22,259 bases of DNA, taken from contig JADHWW010000027.1 of NCBI GenBank assembly GCA_016783285.1, positions 1-22,259 on the forward strand, read 5' to 3'. This document shows positions 14,360 through 22,220 of this stretch, in pieces. Each line of letters starts with the position of its first letter. Position 1 is the first letter of the stretch. Below the pieces are notes generated by a model. That model had not been told where the DNA came from, did no database searches, and was given only the letters and a program-made list of their open reading frames with translations. The translations under genes and the position numbers were made by a program. This DNA comes from Anaerolineae bacterium. GTDB taxonomy: Bacteria; Chloroflexota; Anaerolineae; B4-G1.

Positions 14360-15478
14360 CTACAATCGTTCTGCCACCGACTGCGCCACCTCCAACGTCG
14401 TGTTGCTCCCGCCCAGGTCATAGGTGCATACCTTCCCCTCGGCGATGGTATCGGCGATGGCTTGCTCCAGCGCCTGGGCTGTCTCGCCCTCGTCCAGCCA
14501 GTCCAGCATCAGTTTGACCGCCAGCAGCATAGCGGTGGGATTGGCCTTGTAGAGGCCGGCGTATTTGGGGGCCGACCCGTGGGTGGGCTCGAAGACGGCG
14601 AAGTCGTCGCCGATGTTGCCACTGGAGGCGAAGCCCAGTCCGCCGACCAACTGTGCTGCCAGGTCGGAGACGATGTCGCCGAACATGTTGCTCGAGACCA
14701 ACACGCCGTAATTCTGTGGGTTCTTGACCATCCACATGGCCATAGCGTCCACGTTGGTTTCCCATAGTTCGATCTCGGGATACTCGGCACCGATCTGCCG
14801 TGCCTCGCGCACCATCAGTCCGGAGGTCTCGCGGATGACGTTAGGCTTCTCGACCAGGGTGACGGTGGGGTAGCCGAACTGGTGGGCGTATTCGAAGGCT
14901 CGGCGCACGATGCGGCGACACCCTTCGCGGGTGAAGATGCGGCAGGAGAGAGCGATATCCTCTGAGGGCACGGACTCGAAGGCAGCCATGCGGGGGCTGT
15001 GGGCTTCCAGTGCCGCCCGTACCTCCCCCGGCAGCGGGTGGAACTCGACGCCAGCGTAGAGACCCTGGGTGTTCTCGCGGAAGACGACCAGGTCAACGTC
15101 GTCCCTGTAGTTGAGCGGGTTGCCCTTGAATGCTTTGCAGGGGCGCAGGTTGACGTAGAGGTCGAACATCTGGCGCAGCCGCACGATGGGGCTGCGGTAG
15201 ATCAACCCCTTGCCCTGCAGTTCGGGGACTAACTCTGCCTCGGCCTCCTCCTTGGGTTTGGAGGTGATGGCGGCGAAGAGAGCGCAGTCGCAGGTCTTAA
15301 GCATGTCAATCGTGCGCTGTGGCAGCGGATCGCCCTCCAGGCACCAGAACTCCCATCCAATGTCGGCGGGGATGTACTCGGCGTCGAGCCCGATTTTATC
15401 GAGCACGATTCGTGCTCCATCCATCACGTCTTTGCCAATGCCGTCGCCAGGCATCAGCGCGATGCGGTACTTGGGCAT
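14360..15478 (-). CDS. isocitrate/isopropylmalate-family dehydrogenase
   Basis: A beta-decarboxylating dehydrogenase of 372 residues. It starts with [19 protein letters not shown]. Catalytic and metal residues expected for the family are present: R102, R112, R134, Y141 (ENTQGLYAG), K211, D244, D268 and D272 ([16 protein letters not shown]). The cofactor loop reads [10 protein letters not shown], with Lys-Tyr where NAD enzymes usually have Asp-Ile; this favours NADP, although the helper Arg of E. coli Icd is replaced by Gly (TYDLGGSN). At the substrate loop the isocitrate-specific Asn is an Ile (RSPIVRLRQ), so isocitrate may not be the substrate. Candidates are homoisocitrate-, 3-isopropylmalate- or tartrate-like acids. 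The ATG at 15478 has AAGGAGG upstream. It is preceded by its own promoter and a structured leader. Confidence 0.88.
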   Translation of the reverse strand: MPKYRIALMPGDGIGKDVMDGARIVLDKIGLDAEYIPADIGWEFWCLEGDPLPQRTIDMLKTCDCALFAAITSKPKEEAEAELVPELQGKGLIYRSPIVRLRQMFDLYVNLRPCKAFKGNPLNYRDDVDLVVFRENTQGLYAGVEFHPLPGEVRAALEAHSPRMAAFESVPSEDIALSCRIFTREGCRRIVRRAFEYAHQFGYPTVTLVEKPNVIRETSGLMVREARQIGAEYPEIELWETNVDAMAMWMVKNPQNYGVLVSSNMFGDIVSDLAAQLVGGLGFASSGNIGDDFAVFEPTHGSAPKYAGLYKANPTAMLLAVKLMLDWLDEGETAQALEQAIADTIAEGKVCTYDLGGSNTTLEVAQSVAERL

Positions 15479-15609
15479 TTGTCCTCCTTACTTGTAAGAT
15501 GATCGGAATCGGCGAGCCTCAGTAGATCCAATTACTGAGGAGTGAGACATGTCTACGTGTCGAACGGGAGTCGCACCTGGGGTGCTGGCTCCTCAGATTG
15601 GCACTCACT
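15479..15609 (-). promoter_or_regulatory. structured leader, candidate riboswitch or attenuator
   Basis: In the predicted transcript (from about 15609 downward) segment A CTGAGGAG (15596-15589) pairs perfectly with segment B CTCCTCAG (15542-15535). The same segment B, read as CCTCAGTA (15540-15533), pairs perfectly with segment C TACTGAGG (15524-15517). Both are 8-bp helices and exclude each other. Between A and B lies a GCACC/GGTGC hairpin. B also contains CTCCT, complementary to the Shine-Dalgarno AGGAG at 15488-15484. No T-run follows helix B:C, so translational control fits better than termination. I recognise no known riboswitch core. Confidence 0.5.
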
Positions 15610-15615
15610 GAGTCC

Positions 15616-15644
15616 ATTCTACTCGATGATTAGGGAGAGTGCAA
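15616..15644 (-). promoter_or_regulatory. promoter of the dehydrogenase-MmgE unit
   Basis: On the minus strand: TTGCAC (15644-15639), 17 bp, TAGAAT (15621-15616). The predicted start is near 15609. It lies between the FAD oxidoreductase stop (15676) and the dehydrogenase start (15478), dividing the minus-strand cluster into two transcription units. Confidence 0.7.
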
Positions 15645-15675
15645 GCAGATGGTAGCGGGCTTTGGGAGTTGCGCT

Positions 15676-16833
15676 TCACACGACGTTGTACTCGAGTATC
15701 TGCTCTCCCCTCTCGAAGCGCTCAAGGTGCAACGATGTGATGTCCAGTGTGTGGGCCTGCCCGTCCAGGATCTCCTCCGCCAGCAGCAATCCACAGCCGG
15801 GGCCGTGCTGGAAGCCGTGGCCGCTGAAGCCGCCGATGCAGTAGAAGCCCTCGACCTGGGGGACGCGGCCCAGGATGGGGTGGGCGTCCGGCGAGTTTTC
15901 GTAGAGCCCAGCCCAGTGGCTGGCCAAACCCGCTTGCTCCAGGATGGGCAGGCGTTGCATGGCCGTCTCCAGGTGCATCAGTTCCCACTCCTCGTCCACC
16001 GACTGGTCGAAGCCCACCGGTTCGTCGTGGTTGGACATGCCGGTCAGGATGCCCCGGCCCTCGCGGTGAAAGTACAGGGATAGGGCGAAGTCAATGGTGA
16101 AGGGGAAGTCGGGCGGCACCTCCGATAATGGGCCCGTGACGACAATCTGGCGGCGCACTGGCACGATGGGGATGTCCACGCCGGCCATTTCGCCGATCAC
16201 TCCCGCCCATGGTCCGGCTGCGTTGACGACGACGGGCACCGCTACTTCCCCCTGGTTGGTGACGACGCCCCGCACCCGCCCCTTCTGGATGTGGATGCCG
16301 GTCACTTCGACGTCATTTAGCAGTCTCACCCCTAGCCGCCGCGCCCCGGAGACGTACCCCTGGACGACGCTGTTGGGGTCCGCCAGGCCATCGCGGGCGT
16401 GGAAGGTCCCGGCCAGGACACCCTCTAGGTTGATCAGCGGTGCTATCTCCGCGATCTGCGCTGGCTCCAGCCACTCCGTCCCCGCGCCTAACCGATGCTG
16501 CATCTCCACGTTCTGGCGGAAGACGGTCACGTCTTCTTCGTTGGTCAGCAGGAAGAGGTAGCCGCAATAACGCAGGTCAATCGGCTGGTCCAACTCTTCC
16601 TCGAAGCGGTCCAGCATCGGCAGGCTGAGGAGGGAGAGGCGGACGTTGATCTCGGTGCCAAACTGGTAGCGGATGCCGCCGGCGCACTTGCCGGTGGCCT
16701 GCATGCCGAAGAAGGACTCCCGCTCCAGCAGCAACACGTTACGACAGCCCTTGAGGGCCAGATGGTAGGCGGTGCTGGCGCCCATCACGCCTCCACCGAT
16801 GATGACAACGTCAGTCGTTTTGGGCAGGTCCAT
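15676..16833 (-). CDS. FAD-dependent oxidoreductase, DAO / sarcosine oxidase beta-like
   Basis: A 385-residue flavoprotein of the D-amino-acid oxidase superfamily. The Rossmann FAD motif GGGVMG is at residues 13-18 (VVIIGGGVMGASTAYHLA). An E-x7-G-type adenosine-ribose site follows in LLLERESFFGMQATG, and CAGGIRYQFGTEINVRL resembles the beta subunits of archaeal dye-linked proline dehydrogenase and of sarcosine oxidase. NAAGPWAG and the C-terminal CIGGFSGHGFQHGPGCG are the usual FAD-proximal segments. It should oxidise a secondary or primary amine on an amino acid and pass electrons to an iron-sulfur partner. The ATG at 16833 has GGAGGTGA 4 nt upstream. It is last in the upstream unit, 85 bp after the transporter gene, and is a distant paralogue of the 18789-19949 flavoprotein. 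Confidence 0.9.
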   Translation of the reverse strand: MDLPKTTDVVIIGGGVMGASTAYHLALKGCRNVLLLERESFFGMQATGKCAGGIRYQFGTEINVRLSLLSLPMLDRFEEELDQPIDLRYCGYLFLLTNEEDVTVFRQNVEMQHRLGAGTEWLEPAQIAEIAPLINLEGVLAGTFHARDGLADPNSVVQGYVSGARRLGVRLLNDVEVTGIHIQKGRVRGVVTNQGEVAVPVVVNAAGPWAGVIGEMAGVDIPIVPVRRQIVVTGPLSEVPPDFPFTIDFALSLYFHREGRGILTGMSNHDEPVGFDQSVDEEWELMHLETAMQRLPILEQAGLASHWAGLYENSPDAHPILGRVPQVEGFYCIGGFSGHGFQHGPGCGLLLAEEILDGQAHTLDITSLHLERFERGEQILEYNVV

Positions 16834-16918
16834 TTCGTCACCTCCAATTGTTGAGTATCATACCGTTACGAAGTCGCCGAACTACGTTCCTGAACCAGCC
16901 GTTCCATCCAAAACAGGT

Positions 16919-17809
16919 TCACGGAAGAGGCACGGCCTCCCGTTGCAGGATCACCACAGCGGTCAGGATCAAGCCCCCGCCGAGCAGTTGGAGTGTCTCC
17001 AGTTGCTCGCCCAGGAACGCCCATCCCAGTAGGGCGGCGATGGCCGGTTCCAGTGTGGCGACGATGCTGGCATTGCTGGCCGGCACCAACCGCAGCGCAG
17101 CGTTGAAGGCCAGACCGCCGCCCAATGTGGGCACCAGACCCAACGCCAACAGCCAGAAGACGGACGACGGAGTGGTCAGCGCACGAGCCAGGGCGGCTGG
17201 CGACTGCAACGGGAGCAAGAACAGGGCTCCCATCCCCAGCGCGTAGGCCAGCGTGGTCCAGGCCGTGTAGCGATGCTGGGCGACCTTGCTGAATAGGGTG
17301 TAAAGACCGTAGGTGAGGCCAGCCCCCAGGCCAGCCATGATGCCGAGCAGGTTCAGGCGCACGCTCGACAGGTCGTAGGCCCGGCTGATCAGTACGCAAC
17401 CTGCGCAGGTCAGCAGGATCGCGCTGCTCTTGAGCCGGCTCAGCCGCTCCCCCAGGAAGAGTGTGCCAAAGAGCGTCACCCAGGCTGGAGCAGTGTACAT
17501 CAGTACCGCGGCCATCCCCATCCCGGTCAGAGAGATGGCATAGATGTAGACTGCATAGAAGGCCGCTACGCCGGTCAGCCCGAAGATCGCGAACAAGAGC
17601 CAGTCACGCCGCTCCAGTCTGAGCCAACTGGGCCGCAGTCGCCCCAAGGCCAGAAACAAGGCCATCGCTGCGACAGCGGCCCGGTAGAAGACGATGGTGA
17701 GGCGGGGCATGCCATAACTATCCAGCCGTGTGTAGAATAGGCCCAGCGTCGCCCACAGGGCAGCGGCGACTAGGACGAGGCCATAACCGCGCAGTCGGTC
17801 GTACCGCAC
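16919..17809 (-). CDS. EamA / DMT-family transporter
   Basis: An integral membrane protein of 296 residues with about ten hydrophobic segments arranged as two EamA repeats. The first starts GYGLVLVAAALWATLGLFYTRL; the second starts GIMAGLGAGLTYGLYTLFSKVA. Family features include FYRAAVAAMALF, LMYTAPAWVTLFGTLFLGERLS near the end of repeat one, and the matching VATLEPAIAALLGWAFLGEQL in repeat two. Members export or import amino acids, purines and other metabolites. The GTG start overlaps the stop of the upstream gene by one base (TAGTG), which couples translation. Placement among amino/imino acid oxidoreductases suggests transport of the pathway's substrate or product, which is inference. Confidence 0.9.
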   Translation of the reverse strand: MRYDRLRGYGLVLVAAALWATLGLFYTRLDSYGMPRLTIVFYRAAVAAMALFLALGRLRPSWLRLERRDWLLFAIFGLTGVAAFYAVYIYAISLTGMGMAAVLMYTAPAWVTLFGTLFLGERLSRLKSSAILLTCAGCVLISRAYDLSSVRLNLLGIMAGLGAGLTYGLYTLFSKVAQHRYTAWTTLAYALGMGALFLLPLQSPAALARALTTPSSVFWLLALGLVPTLGGGLAFNAALRLVPASNASIVATLEPAIAALLGWAFLGEQLETLQLLGGGLILTAVVILQREAVPLP

Positions 17810-18792
17810 TACAGCGCTACCTCGGTTCCCAGTCCCAACCGCTGTGCCGCTTCCAGCACCGCACTGGCGGCCGCCACGTCCTGCACCGCCACGCCCACCG
17901 ACTTGAAGAGGGTGACTTCCTCTGGCGATGCCCTCCCTGGCTTGCGCCCGGCGGCGATTTCCCCCAGTTCCGCGTAGATGTGAGCCTCAGTGATCAACCC
18001 CTGTCGCAACGGGATCAGCAAGTCCCCGGCCTCGGCCAGACTGGCCTCGTGGTGGTCGATCACGACTTTGGCCCGCAGGACCGTCCCTGCTGGGAGCTCC
18101 TGCATCTGGGGTGTGTACGCGCCGACAGCGTTGATGTGTGTCCCAGGTCGAACGTCGGCATCCTCGAACACGGGGCTGGAGGAGGAGGTGGCAGTGCAGA
18201 TAACGTCAGCCTGGTGCACTGCCTCGGCTGGTGTTTCGGCCACGCTCACCGGGAGGGAAAGCCGCTGGCTCATCTCGGCGGCGTAGGCGGTGGCCTGCTC
18301 CGGCGCTACGTCGTAGACCCACGCTTCCTGGATGGGACGCACGGCGCAGACCGCCTCCAGTTGGGTGCGTCCCTGTGCGCCAGCGCCGAAGATGGCAGCG
18401 ATGCGCGCGTTCTGGCGGGCCAGCAGGTCCGTGGCAGCGCCGGAGGCTGCGCCTGTGCGTAGCGCGGTCAGGTATGTACCGTCCATCACGGCGGCGGGTT
18501 TCCCTGTCGTTGCGTCCATAACCACGACCAGCGCGTGGATGAGTGGTAATCCCTGGGCTGGGTTGTCGTTGAACACGGAGACGATCTTGACCGCCATCTG
18601 GTCGTCGGCGGACAGATATGCCGGCATGAAGAGAGTGACACCTTTGTGGCGGTCTACCTGGAGCGCCACTCTCAGCGGCACGTTGGCCTGGCCGGTCGAA
18701 AGTTGGGCGAAGGCTCCCTTCATCACTTCGATTGCCTGGCGCATCGGCAGCGCCCGGCGCACGTCTTCGCAGGAAAGGATGTGTAGTTTCAT
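17809..18792 (-). CDS. ornithine cyclodeaminase / mu-crystallin family reductase
   Basis: A 327-residue NAD(P)-binding protein of the OCD/mu-crystallin family. The substrate-site Lys (K69, DQMAVKIV) and Arg (R112, TALRTGAASG) are present, and the Rossmann motif is GAGAQG (136-141). The segment NAVGAYTPQMQEL (221-233) lacks the Asp that ornithine cyclodeaminases use (GGDxPGKTEL type), so it more probably reduces a cyclic imine such as delta1-pyrroline-2-carboxylate or acts as an alanine dehydrogenase-like enzyme. The ATG overlaps the stop of the preceding flavoprotein gene (ATGA). In hydroxyproline and opine catabolic clusters such reductases accompany heteromeric dehydrogenases like those beside it. 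Exact substrate unknown. Confidence 0.9.
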   Translation of the reverse strand: MKLHILSCEDVRRALPMRQAIEVMKGAFAQLSTGQANVPLRVALQVDRHKGVTLFMPAYLSADDQMAVKIVSVFNDNPAQGLPLIHALVVVMDATTGKPAAVMDGTYLTALRTGAASGAATDLLARQNARIAAIFGAGAQGRTQLEAVCAVRPIQEAWVYDVAPEQATAYAAEMSQRLSLPVSVAETPAEAVHQADVICTATSSSSPVFEDADVRPGTHINAVGAYTPQMQELPAGTVLRAKVVIDHHEASLAEAGDLLIPLRQGLITEAHIYAELGEIAAGRKPGRASPEEVTLFKSVGVAVQDVAAASAVLEAAQRLGLGTEVAL

Positions 18793-19949
18793 TTAAGCTT
18801 CTCTTCCCTACCGAACTCTCGATACGGGCTCAACTCCTCCAGCACATCCTCGTCCTCTGGCCTCAGGTCGTCCTGCACCAGGCGGGCCAGCAATGCGCCC
18901 ACGCCCGGCCCCAACATGTACCCTTGCCCGCACATACCGACGGCGTAGATGTAGCCCTCCAGTTCCCGCGTCCGGCCGACGATGGGGAAGCCATCGGGAC
19001 TCATCGGATAGAGGCCCCGCCAGGTGCGGCGGACCTTGATATTGGCCAGTTTGGGCATCAGGTCCACCATGCGCCGGGCGATCATCGGCAAAAAGACCGA
19101 GGTCTCCCGCCGGTCGGTGCCGACGATAGGGGGCTCCGGCGTGACGCAGAAGACGATGGGGCCAGGCCGGTGCTGGTAGAAGTAGTAGTTCTTGGAGCCC
19201 TCGGCGGGCCGGATGTCCACTACCATCGGTCCCAGGAAGCGGGCTACCGGTTCGGTGATGCCCGCCTCGTGGCTATCTGGCACCACCGGCACGTCCAGCC
19301 CGCCCATCTGGGCTACCGCCCGCGCCCAGGGGCCGGCGGCGTTGATGACGGTGCCGGTGGCGTAGCCCCCCTGGTCGGTGCGTACTCCCACCACCCGCCC
19401 CCGGCGGCGGATGATGCCGGTGACCCGCTCGCGGAGGCGGAATTCTGCCCCCCGCTCCCTCGCCCGGGTGTAGAAAGCGTGCGCAGTCAGGAGCGGCGAG
19501 GCCGACCCATCCCCAGGCGAGTATGTCCCGCCGATGAGTCCCTCTCGGTTCAGGTCCGGGATCACTTCGAGAAGGTCATCCCGGTCCAGCCAGTTGATGT
19601 TCAGCCCGTAGGCCTGCTGGATCTTTAACAGGTGCTTCAGGATGAGCACCTCCCGCTCCCGGTAGGCGACGAAGGAGTAGCCCCCCTGATGCCACTCAAT
19701 GTTGTCCCCGTAGGTCTCCTGCCAGGTGGAGAAGGTGTCGATGGACTTGATGCAGAGGCGGATCTTGGAGGGAGCGGAGTGGGTGGCGCGGATGCCGCCA
19801 ATGGCGGCCTTGTTGGAACCCTGGCCCGGGCTGGCGAACTGGTCAATGACCAGTGGTTTGAGCCCGGCCTGAGCCAGAAAGAAGGCGGCCGGGAGCCCGA
19901 CACTCCCCGCGCCGATGATGATGGCGTCGTAGACTTGTGTGGTCATCAT
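18789..19949 (-). CDS. FAD-dependent oxidoreductase, DAO family
   Basis: A 386-residue flavoprotein of the D-amino-acid oxidase superfamily, with the FAD Rossmann motif GAGSVG at residues 13-18, GQGSNKAAIGGIRATHS at the isoalloxazine region, NAAGPWARAVAQMGG, and a C-terminal YAVGMCGQGYMLGPGVGALLA. It resembles the catalytic subunits of heteromeric amino/imino acid dehydrogenases (HcnC-, LhpB- or proline-dehydrogenase-beta-like). The start reads ATGATG with GGAGGGG just upstream; the first ATG (19949) overlaps the stop of the redox-hub gene by 4 bp, and the second (19946) is also possible. Tight coupling to that gene suggests a complex in which electrons from this FAD pass to the hub's iron-sulfur centres. 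It differs clearly from the other DAO protein at 15676-16833. Confidence 0.9.
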   Translation of the reverse strand: MMTTQVYDAIIIGAGSVGLPAAFFLAQAGLKPLVIDQFASPGQGSNKAAIGGIRATHSAPSKIRLCIKSIDTFSTWQETYGDNIEWHQGGYSFVAYREREVLILKHLLKIQQAYGLNINWLDRDDLLEVIPDLNREGLIGGTYSPGDGSASPLLTAHAFYTRARERGAEFRLRERVTGIIRRRGRVVGVRTDQGGYATGTVINAAGPWARAVAQMGGLDVPVVPDSHEAGITEPVARFLGPMVVDIRPAEGSKNYYFYQHRPGPIVFCVTPEPPIVGTDRRETSVFLPMIARRMVDLMPKLANIKVRRTWRGLYPMSPDGFPIVGRTRELEGYIYAVGMCGQGYMLGPGVGALLARLVQDDLRPEDEDVLEELSPYREFGREEKLK

Positions 19950-22075
19950 ACCCCTCCTTCGTGGATGTCGGTAGCGTGCACGATGGGAACGGTCTCTTTC
20001 GGCCCCTCCCCGGTGATGACGCCGGCGAAGGCCCCCAGCGGTACCTCGATGAACAGCGGCCGCTGGATGTTTTCGGCAACCTGCTCCAGCGGTACTCCCT
20101 CCTCACGGAACAGCCGCTTGATCAGATTGGTGCAGGTCTTGCCACCGCAGGCTCCCATCCCGGCCCGCGTCACCCCCTTGATGTGGTTCATGTCCCGGAC
20201 ACCGGCCCGAATGAGCGCGCGGATCTCCCCTGCCGTCACCCGCTCACAGCGGCAGATGATCTCATCGTCGGTGCGCTCGACATAGCGCCCCAGCGGCTCT
20301 GTCACCGCCGGTTCCTGCACGCGGACGCCCGCGATGCGGCGGGCTATCTCCCGGGGGGCTCGCACCCGTACCAGCAGTGCCCGGTCCGCGAACTTCGGTG
20401 CCCGTATCTTCACCACCTCCACGTTGCCCAGGATTGTCCCTTCCGTATCCAGCACTGTCGCCAGGTCTCCCTCATGGATGGTCTCGGGCGGGAACTCGTA
20501 GGGGATTGTCACTGTCGGGTACTCGGTGCCCTGCCGGTAATCCACCAGCGTGATCGCCAACCCCGGGCACACGGCGACGCATTGTGCACAGCCAGTGCAG
20601 CCCTCTCCCACGTACTCCGGCAGCCCCCGGATGTCCTCCCCTTCGATGACGATGCACCTCTGGGGACAGACGGAGATGCATGGGTTGCAGGGAATCTCCT
20701 GGGCGCAATGGAGCACGGGGAGCACCCCCTCCTCTGTTTCTGGGATGTCCTCGGTTACGACGGCACCAGGGCGGGACTTGAGTACCTCGGCGGTGCGGTG
20801 CCATTCCGGCGGCACTTCCCCCACGTCCCGCCCCAGGGCTTTGGCGATTTCCAGCCCCCGGATACGGCCGGTGAACATCGCCGCCGACGCCTCGGCAATC
20901 TCCTCGGCATCCCCCACCGCGTAGACCGGCAGGCCAAAATCCCGTGCCTTGTGGATAAACTCGTCCACCGGGTCCAGCCCTACAGCGACCAACACCGTGT
21001 CGCACTCAAACGTCTTCTCCGCGCCAGGGATGGGCCGCCAGTTCTCGTCAATCTGGGCGATGGTTACCGACTCCACTTCTGGTCCCCCATTAGCGCTGAG
21101 GACGGTGTGGGAGGTGTAGATGGGAACGCCCAGGCGGGCCAGTTTGTCCTTGTGCACCTTGTAGCCGGAGCACTCCGGAAGCGCCTCGCACAGGCCGACG
21201 ACGTCTATGCCAGCCTGGAGGGCATGGTAGCCAGCAATCAGTCCCACGTTCCCCCCGCCGACGATGAACAGCCGCTGCGTGGGCCGCACCATGTCCCGGT
21301 TGACCAACGTCTGGAAAGCCCCCGCGCCGTAGACCCCCGGCAGCGTATTTCCCCTAAAGGCCAGCGATTTCTCCCGCGCGCCGGTCGCCACCAGCAGGAT
21401 GTGGGGCTGGACGATGACGAAGTGCCCCTCCTGTAGGACTCCCACCTTCCGGTCGGAGAAGACGGACAAAGCGGTGGTGTTAAGCCAGACCTGGACGTTC
21501 TCGAACTGGAGGATTTCCTCATCCAGTTTCGCGGCGATGTCAATCCCCCGCGTCCCGGCGTAGCAGGCGTCAATGGAACCGAAGAACTTGTGGGTCTGGA
21601 GGACCAGTTTACCGCCCAAGCGATGCTTGTCGTCCACGATGAGTGTGCGCACGCCAGCCTTGCCCAGTTCGATGGCTGCCGAGAGGCCTGCTGGCCCTCC
21701 TCCGATGATCAGGCATTCCACATCAGCGGTCTCGACGGTTCGCATCTCGGGCGCGGTGTGGACGTCGGGTAGGACTGGTTTACCATCCAGCGGTTCGACT
21801 TGCATCCCCGACCTCACGGGGATCATGCAGGCTTTGACGGGCAGGCCATTGGCCATCACCAGGCACTGGGCGCACTGGCCGTTGGCGCAGAATATGCCTT
21901 GGGGCGCGCCGTCTTTGTAGTGATGGCCGAAGATGCGTACCCCGTTAGCGAAGAGGGCCGAGGCGATGTTTTCTCCCTCACGGGCATGCATCGCCTGGCC
22001 CTGCCAGGTAAACTCTAACTCCAATTGTCCCTCGACCGGGAGGATAGGATGTTCGCGAATGCGATAATCCGCCAT
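19946..22075 (-). CDS. fused [2Fe-2S] / FAD / [4Fe-4S] / BFD redox hub
   Basis: A 709-residue multi-cofactor protein. Residues 1-105 are an HcnA-like [2Fe-2S] domain with C63, C68, C71 and C83. Residues about 118-440 are a two-dinucleotide-fold flavoprotein domain with GGGPAG (125-130), ATGAREK (230-236), GGGNVG (273-278) and YAVGDAEE (385-392). Residues 455-512 are a ferredoxin-like pair of [4Fe-4S] motifs: C457/C463/C466/C470P/C474 and C493-C496-C499-C503P. An unassigned beta-rich stretch (about 513-600) precedes a BFD-like [2Fe-2S] domain with C608, C610, C643 and C648. In related dehydrogenases these modules are separate subunits. It probably collects electrons from the neighbouring FAD subunit and passes them to NAD or the respiratory chain. 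The ATG is at 22075. First gene of the operon. Confidence 0.9.
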   Translation of the reverse strand: MADYRIREHPILPVEGQLELEFTWQGQAMHAREGENIASALFANGVRIFGHHYKDGAPQGIFCANGQCAQCLVMANGLPVKACMIPVRSGMQVEPLDGKPVLPDVHTAPEMRTVETADVECLIIGGGPAGLSAAIELGKAGVRTLIVDDKHRLGGKLVLQTHKFFGSIDACYAGTRGIDIAAKLDEEILQFENVQVWLNTTALSVFSDRKVGVLQEGHFVIVQPHILLVATGAREKSLAFRGNTLPGVYGAGAFQTLVNRDMVRPTQRLFIVGGGNVGLIAGYHALQAGIDVVGLCEALPECSGYKVHKDKLARLGVPIYTSHTVLSANGGPEVESVTIAQIDENWRPIPGAEKTFECDTVLVAVGLDPVDEFIHKARDFGLPVYAVGDAEEIAEASAAMFTGRIRGLEIAKALGRDVGEVPPEWHRTAEVLKSRPGAVVTEDIPETEEGVLPVLHCAQEIPCNPCISVCPQRCIVIEGEDIRGLPEYVGEGCTGCAQCVAVCPGLAITLVDYRQGTEYPTVTIPYEFPPETIHEGDLATVLDTEGTILGNVEVVKIRAPKFADRALLVRVRAPREIARRIAGVRVQEPAVTEPLGRYVERTDDEIICRCERVTAGEIRALIRAGVRDMNHIKGVTRAGMGACGGKTCTNLIKRLFREEGVPLEQVAENIQRPLFIEVPLGAFAGVITGEGPKETVPIVHATDIHEGGV

Positions 22076-22177
22076 GCTGTTTCTTTCTTTGTTTGTATAA
22101 GCGGCTTACCTCTATGGTTTCTGAAATTATGATATAAGCGCGTCCCTCCGCGACTGGCGGGCGGGCTCAAAAAGCGG

Positions 22178-22183
22178 TACAAT
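22178..22183 (+). promoter_or_regulatory. possible -10 element of the right-edge gene
   Basis: TACAAT at 22178-22183, flanked by GCGG (22174-22177) and CCGC (22185-22188), lies 37 bp before the ATG at 22221. The -35 region (TGGCGG, 22155-22160) is poor. The small inverted repeat over the -10 could be an operator. Confidence 0.3.
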
Positions 22184-22220
22184 TCCGCCTGGAGACCGTT
22201 TTTCGTATTGGGGGGTGCGT

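Noticed and set aside
13329..14423. 364-codon plus-strand frame opposite the MmgE/PrpD gene
   Set aside because: Gly/Val/Asp-rich composition without motifs, no ribosome site, and it mirrors a conserved gene.
15535..15596. Hammerhead-like reading of the plus strand (CTGAGGAG ... CGAAC ...)
   Set aside because: The conserved CUGAUGA and GAAA core bases are not present, and the promoter shows that transcription is from the minus strand.
19937..21436. 499-codon plus-strand frame opposite the redox hub
   Set aside because: Long only because of GC-biased third positions; His/Pro/Arg-rich without domain features, while the minus strand holds ordered Cys motifs.
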